Shown one piece after another: positions 9,791-22,700 of a DNA stretch of 64,000 nucleotides. The position numbers and the translations under genes were made by a program. The DNA lies in assembly GCA_036971615.1 (NCBI GenBank), contig JAYKKR010000021.1, positions 124,001-188,000 of the forward strand, read 5' to 3'. The notes beneath the pieces are model-generated. The model saw only the letters and a program-made list of their open reading frames with translations. It did not search any database and had not been told where the DNA came from. Numbering within the stretch: the first letter of the stretch is position 1; every line of letters starts with the position of its first letter. This DNA is from Amyloporia xantha (lineage: Eukaryota; Basidiomycota; Agaricomycetes; Polyporales; Adustoporiaceae).

Positions 9791-12082
9791 ATGGGCAATA
9801 AACAACCAGAACTAGGTCGGTTTCCCTGCATCTCGCATAGATACGATGTGCTGACAATAACTGCTAGTGACATGGTATCCTCATTGCTCACCGTCCCTCG
9901 TCAGGGCGATCGCGACAGCCACACTGACCATTCTGTAGTCCGGTGTGCTCTCGGCAAATCCTGGGGAAAGACATAAACCATCATTTGGATAGCAACTGCA
10001 CTGATACCACGCCACAAGCATCTACCCCTAGATTCAAGCATGGCGTGTCAACACGAGCCTCGCAACCTTCCATCTCATCCTTATTCACCCCATCGGGCAA
10101 AACCACGCGTGCCGACGCGCATCCGGCTTCCGAGATAGCCTCTACTTCGACAACCGGGATGGCTCATACGAGGAAGAGAAGTGAGGTAGATGACACCGGT
10201 CCCGCTGCTCAACCGGGATCCTCAAAGCGAATGAGACCTAACCGGGCGGAGCGTCTGCAGTCAGCTGCACCGCTCGCGGAGCGACTGCGGCCCAATTCTC
10301 TGGACGAATTCGTTGGACAACCGCACCTGACTGGTCCAGGGTCTTTGCTCATGCATTTGCTAGACTCAGGGACGACGGGCAGCATGATATTCTGGGGACC
10401 CCCGGGGTGAGTCGATCGCACTCCATCGACTTCTTATTGAACGACTGGCGTAATGCAGATGTGGAAAGACAACTCTGGCCAGATTATTGGCGAAAAGGAC
10501 AGAGGCCATTTGTAAAGAACTCAGCGCGACGGATTCAGGCATTCAAGATGTTCGTGCCGTTGTCGAGGAAGCGAAAGGTGTTCTGGCCCTTACAGGAAAG
10601 TAAGTGCTTGCTTCGACATGGCCAGGATTTGTTTCAACCGCATTTTAGACGGACAATACTGTTTCTGGACGAAGTACACCGCTTCAACAAAGCACAACAA
10701 GTTGGTGTCGAGTGTATGTCAACGTGATTCAACAGATACTGACATGACTAGGATATATTTCTACCATTCCTTGAACAAGGTCATTTACAGGTAGGCAGTG
10801 GGTGATACCACACACACAAGAACACTAAACAGCGTCGATGATCAGCTAATAGGCGCAACCACGGAAAACCCGTCTTTCAAGTTGACAGGAGCCTTGATCA
10901 GTCGATGTCGGTGAGTATCTTCACCATGTCATTCGACCACAATTTCCAACAGGATCGTCGCAATAGTGTTTTTGTTCTGGATCGACTCTCAGATGAGGAT
11001 GTCACCCAAATTGTCACACAGGCTGTTGAACGCGTCTCTTCGACGTCTCATCCTGTCAATGCAGAATCTGTCAGTGACATTGACGATATACCCAGCTCTC
11101 AGCCCGAATCAGAAGACTGTCTCTCACATCCGTCATCCTCGTCCTCAATGACCGCCGTCGCGCCGTCACTTTCCATGTATCCTCAGCTGACGCCTAGTAT
11201 CCTTTCATCTATTGTCTCCCTCTCTACGGGCGATGCACGGACTGCTTTATCTCTGCTTGAGCTTGTGCTTTTGTCTCCCCCGGATGTAAACACAGACAAC
11301 CTGCTCTCTTCGCTCCGCCAGTCTGTTTCTACCTCCTATGATCGCACAGGAGATAGCCACTATGACATGATCTCTGCGCTGCACAAGAGTGTGCGTGGTA
11401 GCCAAGGAAGTGCCGCGCTGTACTGGCTTGCGCGGATGTTGACGGCTGGAGAGGACCCAATGTACATCGCTCGCCGCATGGTCGTGTGTGCCAGTGAGGA
11501 CATCGGTCTTGCGGACAATCATGCACTGCCTCTGGTACGCTAGTTACACTGAATGCTATTTTCGTATATCTGTGACTCGTCTACATGTCACGTAGGCAAT
11601 GGCCACACTCCAGGCATGTCAAGTGATAGGGATGCCTGAATGCCGCATCAACCTGGCCCACCTCGTCTCGTACCTTGCGGAAGCGCCCAAATCGACACGG
11701 GCGTATGAAGGATACAATCGTGCGGAAGAGGCTGCGAAACGGGACCCCACCATTCCAGTACCGCTTCCAATACGCAACGCCCCGACAAAGCTCATGAAAG
11801 AACTGGGTTACTCCGATGGCTATTGTTACAACCCCGATTATATGTAAGTCCATCCATTCAGGCCTGTTGAGTTGAGCTGACACAGACAAAATGAACAGAC
11901 ATCCTGTCACAAATGAGTATCTCCCTACCCAGTTCAGAGAAGATACATTCTTGAAACCAGGAGGTGACATGACTGGCAAGATGTGGGATGAGTCAGCTCT
12001 GCAAAAGTGGGAGCAAAAGGAGAATGGAGGCAGGTCCTGGCTGGGTAGAAATATGTCACCAACCAATGTACTACAACCTTGA
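9791..12082 (+). CDS. MGS1: AAA+ ATPase Mgs1/WRNIP1 with UBZ zinc finger
   Basis: Replication-fork maintenance ATPase that binds ubiquitinated PCNA. The start at 9791 gives MGNKQPEL. A 7-nt micro-exon (9868-9874) and the acceptor at 9938 then yield [23 protein letters not shown], a UBZ4-type finger (C-x2-C, then H-x3-C). A disordered linker follows, then [18 protein letters not shown], Walker A GPPGCGKTTLA (split by an intron), Walker [13 protein letters not shown], sensor 1 [11 protein letters not shown] and arginine-finger-type SRCR. The C-terminal lid and tetramerisation region ([33 protein letters not shown]) ends NVLQP at 12082. About ten introns give roughly 580 residues. Without the micro-exon no start codon reaches the zinc finger in frame, and this decided the 5' model. 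Confidence 0.9.
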
Positions 12083-12436
12083 TTCAGGCAAATATCACAG
12101 CGGGCAACGGGCAATGTTCCGAAACGTAAAATGAGGTGAAAGCATTAAACTAAATTAAATGTTCCTTTATTTCTCTGCAAGGGAATATGTATGTAAAACA
12201 CAAGCAAAATAAGGAATTTTCTGAGGAATATGGAATGTGAATGCAGAATATTGCTCGCTTAGAGCCACGTGAAAGGAAAGTGCGTAGAGAATGCACTCAA
12301 AGTGAGAAATTAATTCAGAATGCTGCCTGCATTATCTATTCCGGACTCACAATTGCAGTATTTAACCCCCCCTGTCCATAATGCTTACATTTGACGACAC
12401 AGACTATCAGCCGTTGCCCGCTGTGTATGTGACTAC

Positions 12437-12464
12437 TACTGTACTGTCACGACCTTAAGCAACG
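12437..12464 (+). repeat. Left 28-bp terminal inverted repeat
   Basis: Left arm of the 530-bp element. Its reverse complement is found without mismatch at 12939-12966. Confidence 0.85.
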
Positions 12465-12938
12465 CAACGAGCCTGCACGTGACCGTGCGAATGGGGGACG
12501 TTATGCAACGCCACCCGGGGGACGTGGGACACAGGCAACGGCGGTACGGGTATTATTACTACACAGGCAACCACTGACCACAGATAATATAGCCACACTA
12601 TGTTCCCTTTTTCTTCACCATTGTTCTGAAAAGCCCACCATAGCCTATTCATATTTAATAAATTCATCTCAATGGCCCATATCACATCTCCACAGACTGT
12701 TAGTGAACACCCGCACAAAGCCATTATAGAGCCGAACAAACATCTTTAGCCATATTTGTCAAGCAACGGAGACTAGCACACAACAGCATAACAAGAGAAA
12801 CTTTATGTGGATTATTTTTGCATTTTTCGCGGTTTTCTTGCATATTTTTGTAACAGAGGGACCATAAGCACCGACACCTAAGGGACAAGGGACAAAACCC
12901 CAAATAGGCAACAGCAACAAAGCGGCCGGGACAGGGGA

Positions 12939-12966
12939 CGTTGCTTAAGGTCGTGACAGTACAGTA
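12939..12966 (-). repeat. Right 28-bp terminal inverted repeat
   Basis: Right arm of the 530-bp element, matching the left arm base for base in inverted orientation. Confidence 0.85.
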
Positions 12967-13033
12967 TACTCATTACAACATGTGTCTCTACTTTCATTGC
13001 AGAATAATTCACCCAACCTAGGCAAATGGCTTC

Positions 13034-16000
13034 CTACCTCCACATATTCTTTCTGCACTTTACTGCTCCACATCGACATTCTATATACACTGCATCATTG
13101 TAATTATGAGACTCAGGCTATTGATACAAATTAGTTACAGATAAATCACAGATGTTGAGACATACCAAATCTTCATCAGAATTTTTGCTATCATCAGCAT
13201 CATCTGCAGTTCCATAGTATGAGAAGCACAGCTCCTCTCCAGGTGCCACATCTCGTCGAGTGAATATTGTTAAGAGAGGCTTGTCAAGATTTGCCTCATT
13301 CACATAACAAGGATTGATATTGCAGTTGGGATCACAACTGTGATTCTGTTATTGGCTATAAGCTGATTTGTATGATATGACTATACAGCACACATACCAG
13401 GTATCGAGTGAACTAGACTTGTCATCAGCATCTTACAACCACTTTCTGTTTAACATGCACTTACATTGCCGGCATGATAAGCATCAATGCTATACTGACT
13501 TTCCCAGTCAGGATTATCCTGCCCCAGATAATAGAAGTCGAGATCGAAAAGGTAGGTCCTGCCATACTTGTTATAGATACTACAACATTATAATATCAGC
13601 TCCACACTGACCAAAGAATCAGTTCTGGTAAAATATACTGACCTCCCTCGTCTTTCAGCCTCAGCATCAGTCAAGTACTCTCCTGCATATATGCCAACAA
13701 AGGTATTTGCTGGAATTTTCTTGTTCCCAGCAAATACACCTAGCATAACCATCTCTAAATTTCATGGAATGATTTCAGACTGCATTGAACACTTACCCCA
13801 GCCTTTGTTTGCAGTTTTCTGTATGTTAATGGAAACATCCCTACCATGTTGAACAACCTGCAAAGAGAACAAATTACAGTCAAATCAGTACATTTTGCAA
13901 AGATGAGTCATACCCGATTTATGCAGTCTTCAGAGCAGCCACAGAAGTCATTGCACTCAAAAATGGGATAATCATGAAGCTGCAATTTGCGCTTGGAATC
14001 ATAGAGAAATCCAGGTTGAGAGGGAGCCCCAGGGTCCTGTAAGTATTCACCCTGCCGCCTTGCACAGATACAAGTCTTCGATTTGGGATCACATGATCCA
14101 TGGCAGTCACAACCTCGCAGACTGTTGATATCAGGCTTAGGGACACCTTCCGCGTGCCACATCTGGTTAGAATAGTGGAATTCAAAGGGAGGTGTCAGCT
14201 CATCGTCGACATCATTGAGTATAAGGATCTCCGGCGCATGTGGCTCGTCCATGGCAGTGTTCTCGGCAATAGCTGCCTCGAACAATATCACCTGCATGTT
14301 ACCCGCCCGACGTGCCGCCGGGCTTAGTGCATTGATTCTATCCTGTAGGTCGTGAGGTATGTCTTCTGATTTCGGATAATGTTCAGCCATCTCCTTGGCC
14401 ATGGCTGAATAGTCATTGTACGTGACCATGTGGAGTCCGGCTGCTGAGACAACATCATCCAGATCCGGGCAGCCATGTTCAATGACACCGCCCTGGCTAC
14501 GTGGTCCATTGACGACGTGTGGCTCAGCGGAAAAGGACGCTGTTTCGTCAACTAAGCTAGCGGGTCCTACGGAGGAGCTCGCTGAGCTTGTGGAGCGAGA
14601 CGATCGTCGGAGTGGCGCAACACTTTCTGAGTCACTACGGGTCGAGCGAGATCGGAGCTCCCTACTCTTTCCTCTGGGTGATACAGCTTGCCCATCTGAC
14701 ATCTAGCAGCACGATCAGATATGAAATCAGATAACACGAGTCATGCTAACCTCAACATCGGTGTTGTCAAGTATTGAAGCTATTTCCTGCTCTTCCTCCT
14801 CCTCTTGCGATAGAGATGGAGGTACTCCAGAGCAGCTGTTCCCTTCATTTGACATTGAGACACGGGTTGTATTGTCCGTGGAATCAATCACGTCTAAGAC
14901 ATTTGGTCCACGGGATGATCGTTCTCCTAGGTTTGTAGAATTCATATCAGGTGGGGTGTCGTCCCTTGGCACCTTATACGATTCCACTGGACATTGCAAA
15001 GGGTCAGCGGATGAGATGGGTTCAACATATATCGGTGTTTCCTTGCTTGATTCGATTACTAGAGGACGGTTGATTTGCACGGATGTAAGGCTTGGTGAAG
15101 GCACATCTCCTATGATATCGCTTGGCTGACGAGTCATTTGTAGCCGCATGGTACGGATACTACTGAGATCGTACGATGCCTTGCGCAACGCTTGCACTGC
15201 TCGCGGTGACATTGGACTGTCAGTCCTTGATGGAGCAGCCGTTGTCATTGAAGCAGGATTGGGTTCTATTGGAATTGCTGTAACGACGATAGCATAACTA
15301 TCAATGGCAACTTGATTCGATGGGTACCACTTACCGACTCCAGCATCCGATGCGCCTTCTGGACGCAGTGGTGGAGAATTGTCATCAGGTGGAGCACTGG
15401 GTAGCGCAGGCTCTGGCTCGTCGTTGTCCGAGGTCAGATCAATCACCTCGATGTCCTTCTGCTGAACAAAAGATGTCTCTAATTTCTGTGCCTTCTTGTA
15501 AACTGCATTGAGAAGTTCATGGAGGGCCACCCCTTCCGGGACTTGCGACGTGGATACATCCACCGTTGCACTATGACCCTGCATACTTGAGGAGATGCTT
15601 TGAATCCTGACCTTGGGCTGCACTGGGCTTGAGTCTAGATTGCGAAATTATGGGAAGGAGAATACGTACAGCTGTAAAGCCCGCTATCCGAAGGCTCTTC
15701 GGTGATCGAGTAACAGACTCGACACATGTCAAAGAACTTTCGACTAGAGGCTTTGGACTGCAGTGCTTGACAACCTCCTCTCGTGACAAATCAGTCGTCA
15801 CGCACCCAGGCACTTCGTCTACAGCACCCATGTCGTCGTACTCGTTGTCGAAAGACGACTTGTCGCGATGCATCTGAATTGGAGACTGGACGATCATCTC
15901 GTGGCCAGCGACAACACTTTCCGCCTTAACCGACTGCCTCTCGGAAGTCGATGTAATCACAGGGGCGAACCTCGCAGAGACATGGGACTCCGAAGAATCA

Positions 16001-18855
16001 GCATAAATAAGGTTGCCTTGTTCCAGATCTTGAGCGTGAGCGATGGGGTCAATAGAATGAGAAGATGGTGAGCGTGCTTCGGGACCCAACGAGCTGACAT
16101 GGGGAGCTATCTGGGCGGGAGGTGTCGATGCTCTGGGAGACGGAGTAGGATCTGGAAGGTCCTTCGATTTAGGCCGGCTCTTCGCGCGCATCTTGAAAAC
16201 GTTTTTGAAGAAGCCATTGGAACCACTATAGAGTGAAACAGATACCTCGCGGATATGTGGGCGGGAAACGGTAGCGAAGCCGGATATAGCCGAGGGCGGC
16301 ACCTTCGCTCCAGTTGCAGCAACTTTGACCATGTCCCGATCAACCAGAGAGATGGTAGAGGGACTACCGACTTCCGTTCTACTCGCTGACCTTTGAGGAG
16401 TTGCGCCAAGGACAGCTGACGCCGAGTCTACGTCTTCGCCATGCAATTCCCCTGATAAATGAGGAGAGGTTTGAGCATTCAAGTTGTCAGAGCTAGACCA
16501 CGAGCTCAAACAATCGGTCGCCGGTTCTTCATGCGGGATTCGGTCCAAACCATGGCCATCGGAATATGGCTCGCCTATCTGCAGTTGGGAGGAAACTGAT
16601 GTAGCCAACTCCACGTCATTGGTATCCGTATCGACATCAGTGAGATTCGGTAAAACTTGAGCTACAATGGGCATGCATCAGCTCATACGTTGCATGCAAT
16701 TAAAGTTGGATATGTAGCTCACGAGAGAAACCAGGCGCATCGTGATGAGGATTTGCAACAAGCTCGGGAACGTCCGGATCCGCGTCGTCAATGATATTAT
16801 GCCCTCCTATGTCAAGATCTTGCATCTGATCCTCGATAGTGGATGGAGCAGAATCAGGTACATGACTAGGATCGGGGTTAGGTGCAACAGAGTCGACCAA
16901 AAGCGAACTTCGACCCTGCAGATCGAACTCATCGGCGGAGTCCGACCTCACAGGTAAGCAATCGTTTTGCTCTCCCAGTTTAGCTGCGCCCACGGAAGAG
17001 CCAGGCATGGACTTCTCTGCTCCGGTAACAGGCCCTGAAGAGGTTGCCTTTTCAGAAGCGTGCGCGAGTTTTTGAGGTAAAGTAAACAAAGCATCATCCG
17101 GGTTGTCTTCGTCATCATCAATAAGTATTGAACCGTCAGCATCCTCCTTCCAAGTGAATTTCACCGGCAGTTTCTTGACGTCGTTGTCAGAGAGTGAGAT
17201 CGCACTGTCATGGGAATCGACAGGAACGGTCTTTCGTGCACGTTTCACTGCTCAAACACAATCAGTCTGTACTCCGACTTTTCTCAGTCGACAACATACC
17301 AGGAGCCTGCGTAGAAACGACACGGTCGCTGTCATCTGATGAGATCTCAATAGGTTCGATTGTAGGTGGTGGTTTACGGTGTGCTTGAGATGCTAAGACG
17401 TGATGAATATGTGAACAGTCATGCAAGTAACGGGCTGATACCTTTAAATTTTCTTTTCTCGGCGTGAACTGGGATGACGGGTGCGGGCGGGGGTGCTGGT
17501 GGAAGCAGCTTTTTCTTCTTCTTTTTCTTCCGCTCCGTGACACCTAAACGCATGCAATCTAAATTGCGTTCTTATTTACAGAAAACAGAATTGTACCTTG
17601 TTCTGGCCCCTTCTTCATATCCTTTTGACCGGCATTGTTTCGTTGTGCTGCAGAAGTGGAGCCAGACGCATTGTGTAGGCCAGAAACTTTTCTTCTATCT
17701 AAATCTCGCAATAGGGACGCAGCGTCCGTCGGCATATCGTCGGAAGATGAGTCGCTGGACAAACGCTTCCTCGTGTTTGCCTTATTCTGCAGCTTTCCCG
17801 ACTCCTTCGCATTGAGAGAGGTAGCACCAATATGTGACTTTAGCGGAGCGGCCTTGTTCCCAGGAGGCCGAGACGGCTTAGATGCAGCCGTGATGGAAGA
17901 TCCAGGACCAGATCGTTGAGTAGACAGGTTTTCGCTCCGTATCGACCGATTGTAGGGAGTAGACTTTAGTATTTGAGTGAGAGGATACGTGTCCGCTGAT
18001 GAAGTGCGCGGCCTGTCCTTTCCGATTGCTGCTAATCGGCCTCCCGCCCTCACCGGTCCCTTGATCGGTTGACTTATAGCTGGTGGATTGATTACCGGAG
18101 AGGCTTGGTCATCCTCGTCAGAAGGAAGGAAGAGGGCGGTTTGCTTTGAATTAGAGACTCGATCCTTTATACGCGTCGGGACGTGAAGCTGGCTTGCAGG
18201 AGGTGGTCTAACTGATTGTTTCTCCTTCCCTTTTCCAAGAAGTAGTAGAGGACGTTCACTTTCAAGAGGGCTAGATTCTCGTACAGGTTCCACAATTAGT
18301 CTCGTCGGTTTCCTCTTTGGAGGTCTTTTCTTAGCAATTTGTGGCTGGATAGGATTGTCGAAGGGAGAGCGTACGGCTGGTGGCTTGTCGGAGGACATCA
18401 TCTGGCTTTGATTCCTATTGACTGTATATCAATGAGTGGCAGCTCGTTGCAAGTTTCCTGGCGTTGGACGAATTGTGTGACAGACCTTGGCCTCTGCCAT
18501 CCTTTACGAGACTGCGATCCCCCGAGACAGCACTAACTCTCGCTTTCTTAGAATTTCCACCCCTCCCAATGAGCTCGTCATCGCTTTCCGATGCTGTAGG
18601 CTTTCTCTTTCTGGGCCGTGCGGGAGGTGTCGACTCAATCTCGTCTCGCATGTCTTGAGAGCTCAGCAGAAGTTCGTCGTCAGAGGGCACGGTGGACGGG
18701 CAGGAAGGATCAGGATCTGTAGCAATGCCGATAGGGTGGGACAATGTAAGGATCAATCAGCTGCAGTAGTCAAGCCTATTGTCTGTGGGCCTGTGGCACG
18801 TACCATTCAAGATGGTCCAGCTAGGACCGGGTGTGGGACGGCCAGTGCGCACCAT
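13034..18855 (-). CDS. Suv39/Clr4-type histone H3K9 methyltransferase, very long N-terminus
   Basis: Catalytic end: pre-SET cysteines (CDCHGSCDPKSKTCICARR, then ECNDFCGCSEDC), SET segments NKGWGVFAGNKKIP and VGIYAGEYLTDAEAERRG, YLFDLDFYYLGQ, a 15-nt micro-exon FTRYL (13398-13412) joined to NHSCDPNC, EELCFSYYG, and a last exon with post-SET CRCGAVKCRKNMWR ending at 13034. Together these predict SAM-dependent H3K9 methylation in heterochromatin. The join to the post-SET exon needs a donor such as that inside 13118-13150; the obvious GTATGT donor leaves the wrong phase. The start at 18855 (MVRTGRPTPGPSWTILN) splices to DPDPSCPSTVPSDDELL. About 1,200 N-terminal residues are disordered, with no chromodomain that I can see. 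They carry acidic and SUMO-binding-like motifs (IEVIDLTSDNDEPE near 15412-15456, IEISSDDSD near 17317-17358). Total about 1,600 residues with more than 15 introns. The upstream exons join in phase where tested, but two adjacent genes cannot be fully excluded. Confidence 0.8.
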
Positions 18856-19743
18856 TGCTTTAATTCTTCACTGAAGCCTGAGCAAGCGTAACTAGCAGTG
18901 CATATAATGACAGGCCTGTGTCTGATCCCAGAGGCCCTTCTGCGACGGGGATACTGTACTGTATCGCTGGGATCAGTCGGCACTGGGCAGCTTGATCGGC
19001 GGGTGGCACGCTGCAGTCACATGACCGTCCGGTGTTATGAATTCCTGTCTCGAGTCCTTAGTACTTACTCTAAGTACTCGAGTTGCGCTGCTGCAGTGCA
19101 CAGTCGCTATGTCTAGCAAACGTATGTGTACCAGCTTCAACACCAGGTGCAACACAGTATCGACAATTTACCCCATTTCGACCGCATCAGGGCCCAATAT
19201 TTTAACAAGCACTCCTCTCACATCTGAAGTTCTGTGTTGAAAACAAGGACTACATCAGCCTGTCATGTATGATAGATGCGGTTAACTGACATGCTGCTCG
19301 AGCATAAACATGATATGATGATAAAGTGACGATAAGAAGGATTAGAATCCACCTGAAGTCGCAGCCTTGCAGACTTACTGTATATCGTACGCGCCGCGTC
19401 GTGTCATGGAGAGGGAACGACGCACGTGAGCGCGACGCGCCTGCCATGTCGCCTAATGGTGAGCACCCTCCTTCTGCTGAAACCAAACAGCATCAATAAT
19501 GTCCCTAGAAATCTAGTATCATACAGCACGTCGCCGATGTTACAAACCAGAGTGGTCGCATGCTGCCCCCTCTGGAATCTGGATGACTCACTATCTCCTA
19601 TCCTCCGCGGCAGACGCCCAGGGCGGGTGAGCACGCGTACCTGTTCGCACGTACGGTACTGAACAGTCTTCTTATCTCTACCTTCAGTCACGTCCGGCAG
19701 ACGAGTGCGAGTACACCACATCTCACCTGGCACCACGACGGCC
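18856..19743. promoter_or_regulatory. Divergent intergenic region, Clr4-like gene / amidohydrolase A
   Basis: An 888-bp region between two divergent starts. It contains a hairpin (AGTACTTA-CTC-TAAGTACT at 19060-19078, nested inside CTCGAG words) and CACGTG at 19423-19428. No coding sequence was recognised. The hairpin is a possible regulatory palindrome, with no direct evidence of function. Confidence 0.4.
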
Positions 19744-22700
19744 ATGTTAGACCTTCTGGAGCCTGAAGTGCAAGAGCTCAGACTGGCGCGTCCACGACGC
19801 GACCATCGCACGCGGGCGGGGCGCTTGTTCGTTGCCTTTGTCTCCGTTGTTGTCTTGGCCGCCTTCAATCTCAGCTCAGCATGGAGCATTGCAAGCTCAA
19901 GGGGCTCGAAAGTGCCTATGCATGCTGCTGAGGCTTTGGACAAGTGCCGGCTCTTGAACGTGAAGCCAGGGCCACCTCCCGACTTTAACTTGAGGACGCA
20001 GTCCGACAGATTTGTCCCTCATACTCCGCCTACACTCATCAAAGTGAGTTAGACCCACTTTGAGTCAGTCATCACGATACTTCATGCATATACTGTCTTT
20101 CAGAACGCAACCATATGGACCGGGCGCGTAGATGGACTGGAGGTGCTCTCTGGGGACTTGTTGCTGGATCAGGGCCTCATCAAACATGTCGGACACATTC
20201 GCCAACATGTTCTTAACGCATACGATCAAATTCATGTTGTCGATGCACAGGGAGCATGGGTGTCTCCAGGGTTCGTACGCCTTCGATTCCTCATTAACAT
20301 GGTTGAATTAAGACATATTTATTTGTAGGATCGTGGATCTACATAGTCACATGTGGGTATCTGTTTTATAGAACAGTGCTGTAATTTACGTCTCGCCACT
20401 AGGGGTGTCGACTCGAGTCCCGATCTTGCGGGCGCGCACGACGGGAACTCCTTCCATGGTCCTGTTCTTCCAGTATGAACGCGGTGCTTCTCTGCATGTC
20501 CTTCAGCCCTCACACATATGTGCCTCAGTGGTTACGTGCCCTAGATGCTCTCAATACGCACAGCGATGCCTACAGACTGAGCATATCCGGCGGGGTCACT
20601 ACCGCCCTTGTGCTTCCAGGCTCTGCTAATGCTATCGGTAGGCCTAAGTCTAGACTGGGGTTGATGTGATTGTTAACTCCAGTCAGGTGGTCAGGGCATT
20701 GTTATCAAGCTGCGAGCCACCGACGATCGCTCTCCCACCGGTTTACTTCTTGAGAATCCATACTCGAAAAACGGGACTGAATACGACCCTTCATTGAGTC
20801 TTCGCTGGAGACAGATTAAGTACGTGTCAGTACTCAACGATGCAATAGCTGTATCTTCATAATTGTCCAACAGGCATGCATGTGGTTTGTTCTCTCAATA
20901 TTGTAACATCGATACAGCCGACTGAATCATCAATCTTGTTGGAACGTTCTAGGAGAGAATCCCGGTACGTAACATAATTTAAGCGTGGTTAAAGCCATAA
21001 TTTAACTTTTTACAAAGACAGAGTTTATTCTAATACTAGGATGGACACGACATGGGCATTCCGTCAAGCGTACGTCCGTCAACAGATTACTTACCTGCAT
21101 ATCTAAAGTATGTCTTGCCCCACTGGAATGTAGCTATGAGAAAGCACGTCAGATCAAAGTTGCTCAGGATGAATATTGTTCCAAAGCTACTGCTGGTCTG
21201 TGGGACAATCTGGGTGCTTTCCCGGAAGATCTGCAGTGGGAAGCATTAGTAGACGTACTGAGGGGAAGAGTCAAGGTGATGTCGATCGGATCCCCTGCGC
21301 CAAGTTTCTCAGCTTTGCTGATGCTAAGGTTCAGGTTCAAACGCACTGCTACGAAACAGTTGATTTAGATGACTTGGTTAGGGTACGTGAATGATCATGT
21401 TGTTGACGATGTAGAACTGACCAGATAGCAGATTTCGAACGAGTTCAAATTTCCTATCGCAGCATTCCACCATGCCCACGAAACCTATCTAGTGCCTGAC
21501 ACGTTGAAATCTGCGTACGGTCAGTCTGAGTCGCATCAATTTATCACTTCATACTCTACACAGTCTGACACGTTGGTCATACCAGAGCATCCGCCTGCAG
21601 TAGCATTATTTGCCACGAACGCACGTTATAAGCGTGAATCATATCGTGGATCTGAATTTGCACCTCGTATATTGGCCGATAATGGATTGCAGGTAGTCAT
21701 GAAGGTATGTCATTATCTGAAGTACTCAGTGAACGGGACTGGATATATTGGAAAAACTAGTCAGACCATCCCGTCCTGGACTCCCGCCACTTAGTATACG
21801 AAGCGCAACAAGCCCATTATTATGGCCTGCCTCACAACTTGGCTTTGGCTTCTGTTACTACTACTCCTGCTATAGTCATGGGTCAAGACCATCGAATTGG
21901 GTATGTCAAAGTCGGTATGTGGTTTGCCCTGTCATTGTGGCTTTTTACTTACATGGATGTCGTAGGTTACGATGCTGGTCCGTTCATCTTTTGTCTTGAG
22001 TATACAGATGAATTTATCTTGATATATAGATATCGTTCTATGGGATAGCCATCCTCTTGCTCTAGGCGCTACCCCCAAACAGGTCTGGATTGATGGCATC
22101 GCTCAGCTGGAATCTCCCTTCTCTTCTCCAAAGCCGTCTTCCTTTCAACGCGTACCGGAGGTCCCTGATTTCGACAATGAAGCAGCCGAGACTCTGAAGT
22201 ATGACGGCCTGCCTCCGCTAGAACCTCAATCTGCGCACGATCGCACAGTGGTGTTCAATAATGTCAGTCGAGTGTTTCTAAGGGATGCACATACTATCAC
22301 CGAGGCATTCGTTGCCCTGAGCGATGAAGGAGTTGTTGTCACCGTAGATGGCAAGATAACCTGCACGGGGACGATGGCGATTTGCTCGTCGTTCCTGTAT
22401 GGCTCTGAGACTTCATTCGTGGATCTACAAGGTGGCACTATTAGCCCTGGGTTGACAACCTTTGGCTCTCCCTTGGGGTTGGAAGTGATCAGAGCAGAAC
22501 CTTCCACAAACGATGGTTATGTGCTTGACCCGTTAGCTGCGGATGTGCCGACCATCGTCGGCGGTGACGGTGTAATTATCAGGGCTGCGGATGGTTTGCA
22601 GTACGGTACTCGGGATGCTTTGTGAGTGCATTTGTCTGTATATAAAAACATTTTCTCGATCATTGACTCCGCCGTCTTTCGTTAGACTGGCTTATCGCGC

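Larger units (their letters stand above)
12437..12966. mobile_element. Non-autonomous TIR element (MITE-like), 530 bp
   Basis: Perfect 28-bp terminal inverted repeats occur at 12437-12464 and 12939-12966, beginning TACTGTACTGTCACGACC. The flanking trinucleotide TAC occurs on both sides (12434-12436 and 12967-12969); alternatively the outer TA could be the duplicated target. Sub-terminal G/C-rich words such as GGGACAAGGGAC and GGGGGACGT recur inside, and the core is AT-rich with no coding capacity. This fits a non-autonomous DNA transposon. The superfamily is uncertain: a 3-bp duplication would suggest PIF/Harbinger, a TA duplication Tc1/mariner. Confidence 0.75.
12083..13033. other. AT-rich convergent intergenic region
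   Basis: A 951-bp gap between the stops of Mgs1 (+) and the Clr4-like gene (-). It is visibly AT-richer than the flanks at 12120-12400. Its main content is the 530-bp inverted-repeat element at 12437-12966, which ends only 67 bp from the Clr4-like stop. No open frame of interest was seen. Confidence 0.7.

Noticed and set aside
19060..19078. Hairpin AGTACTTA-CTC-TAAGTACT as a terminator or MITE end
   Set aside because: Too short, no target duplication and no partner repeat. Kept only as a possible palindromic site in the divergent promoter.
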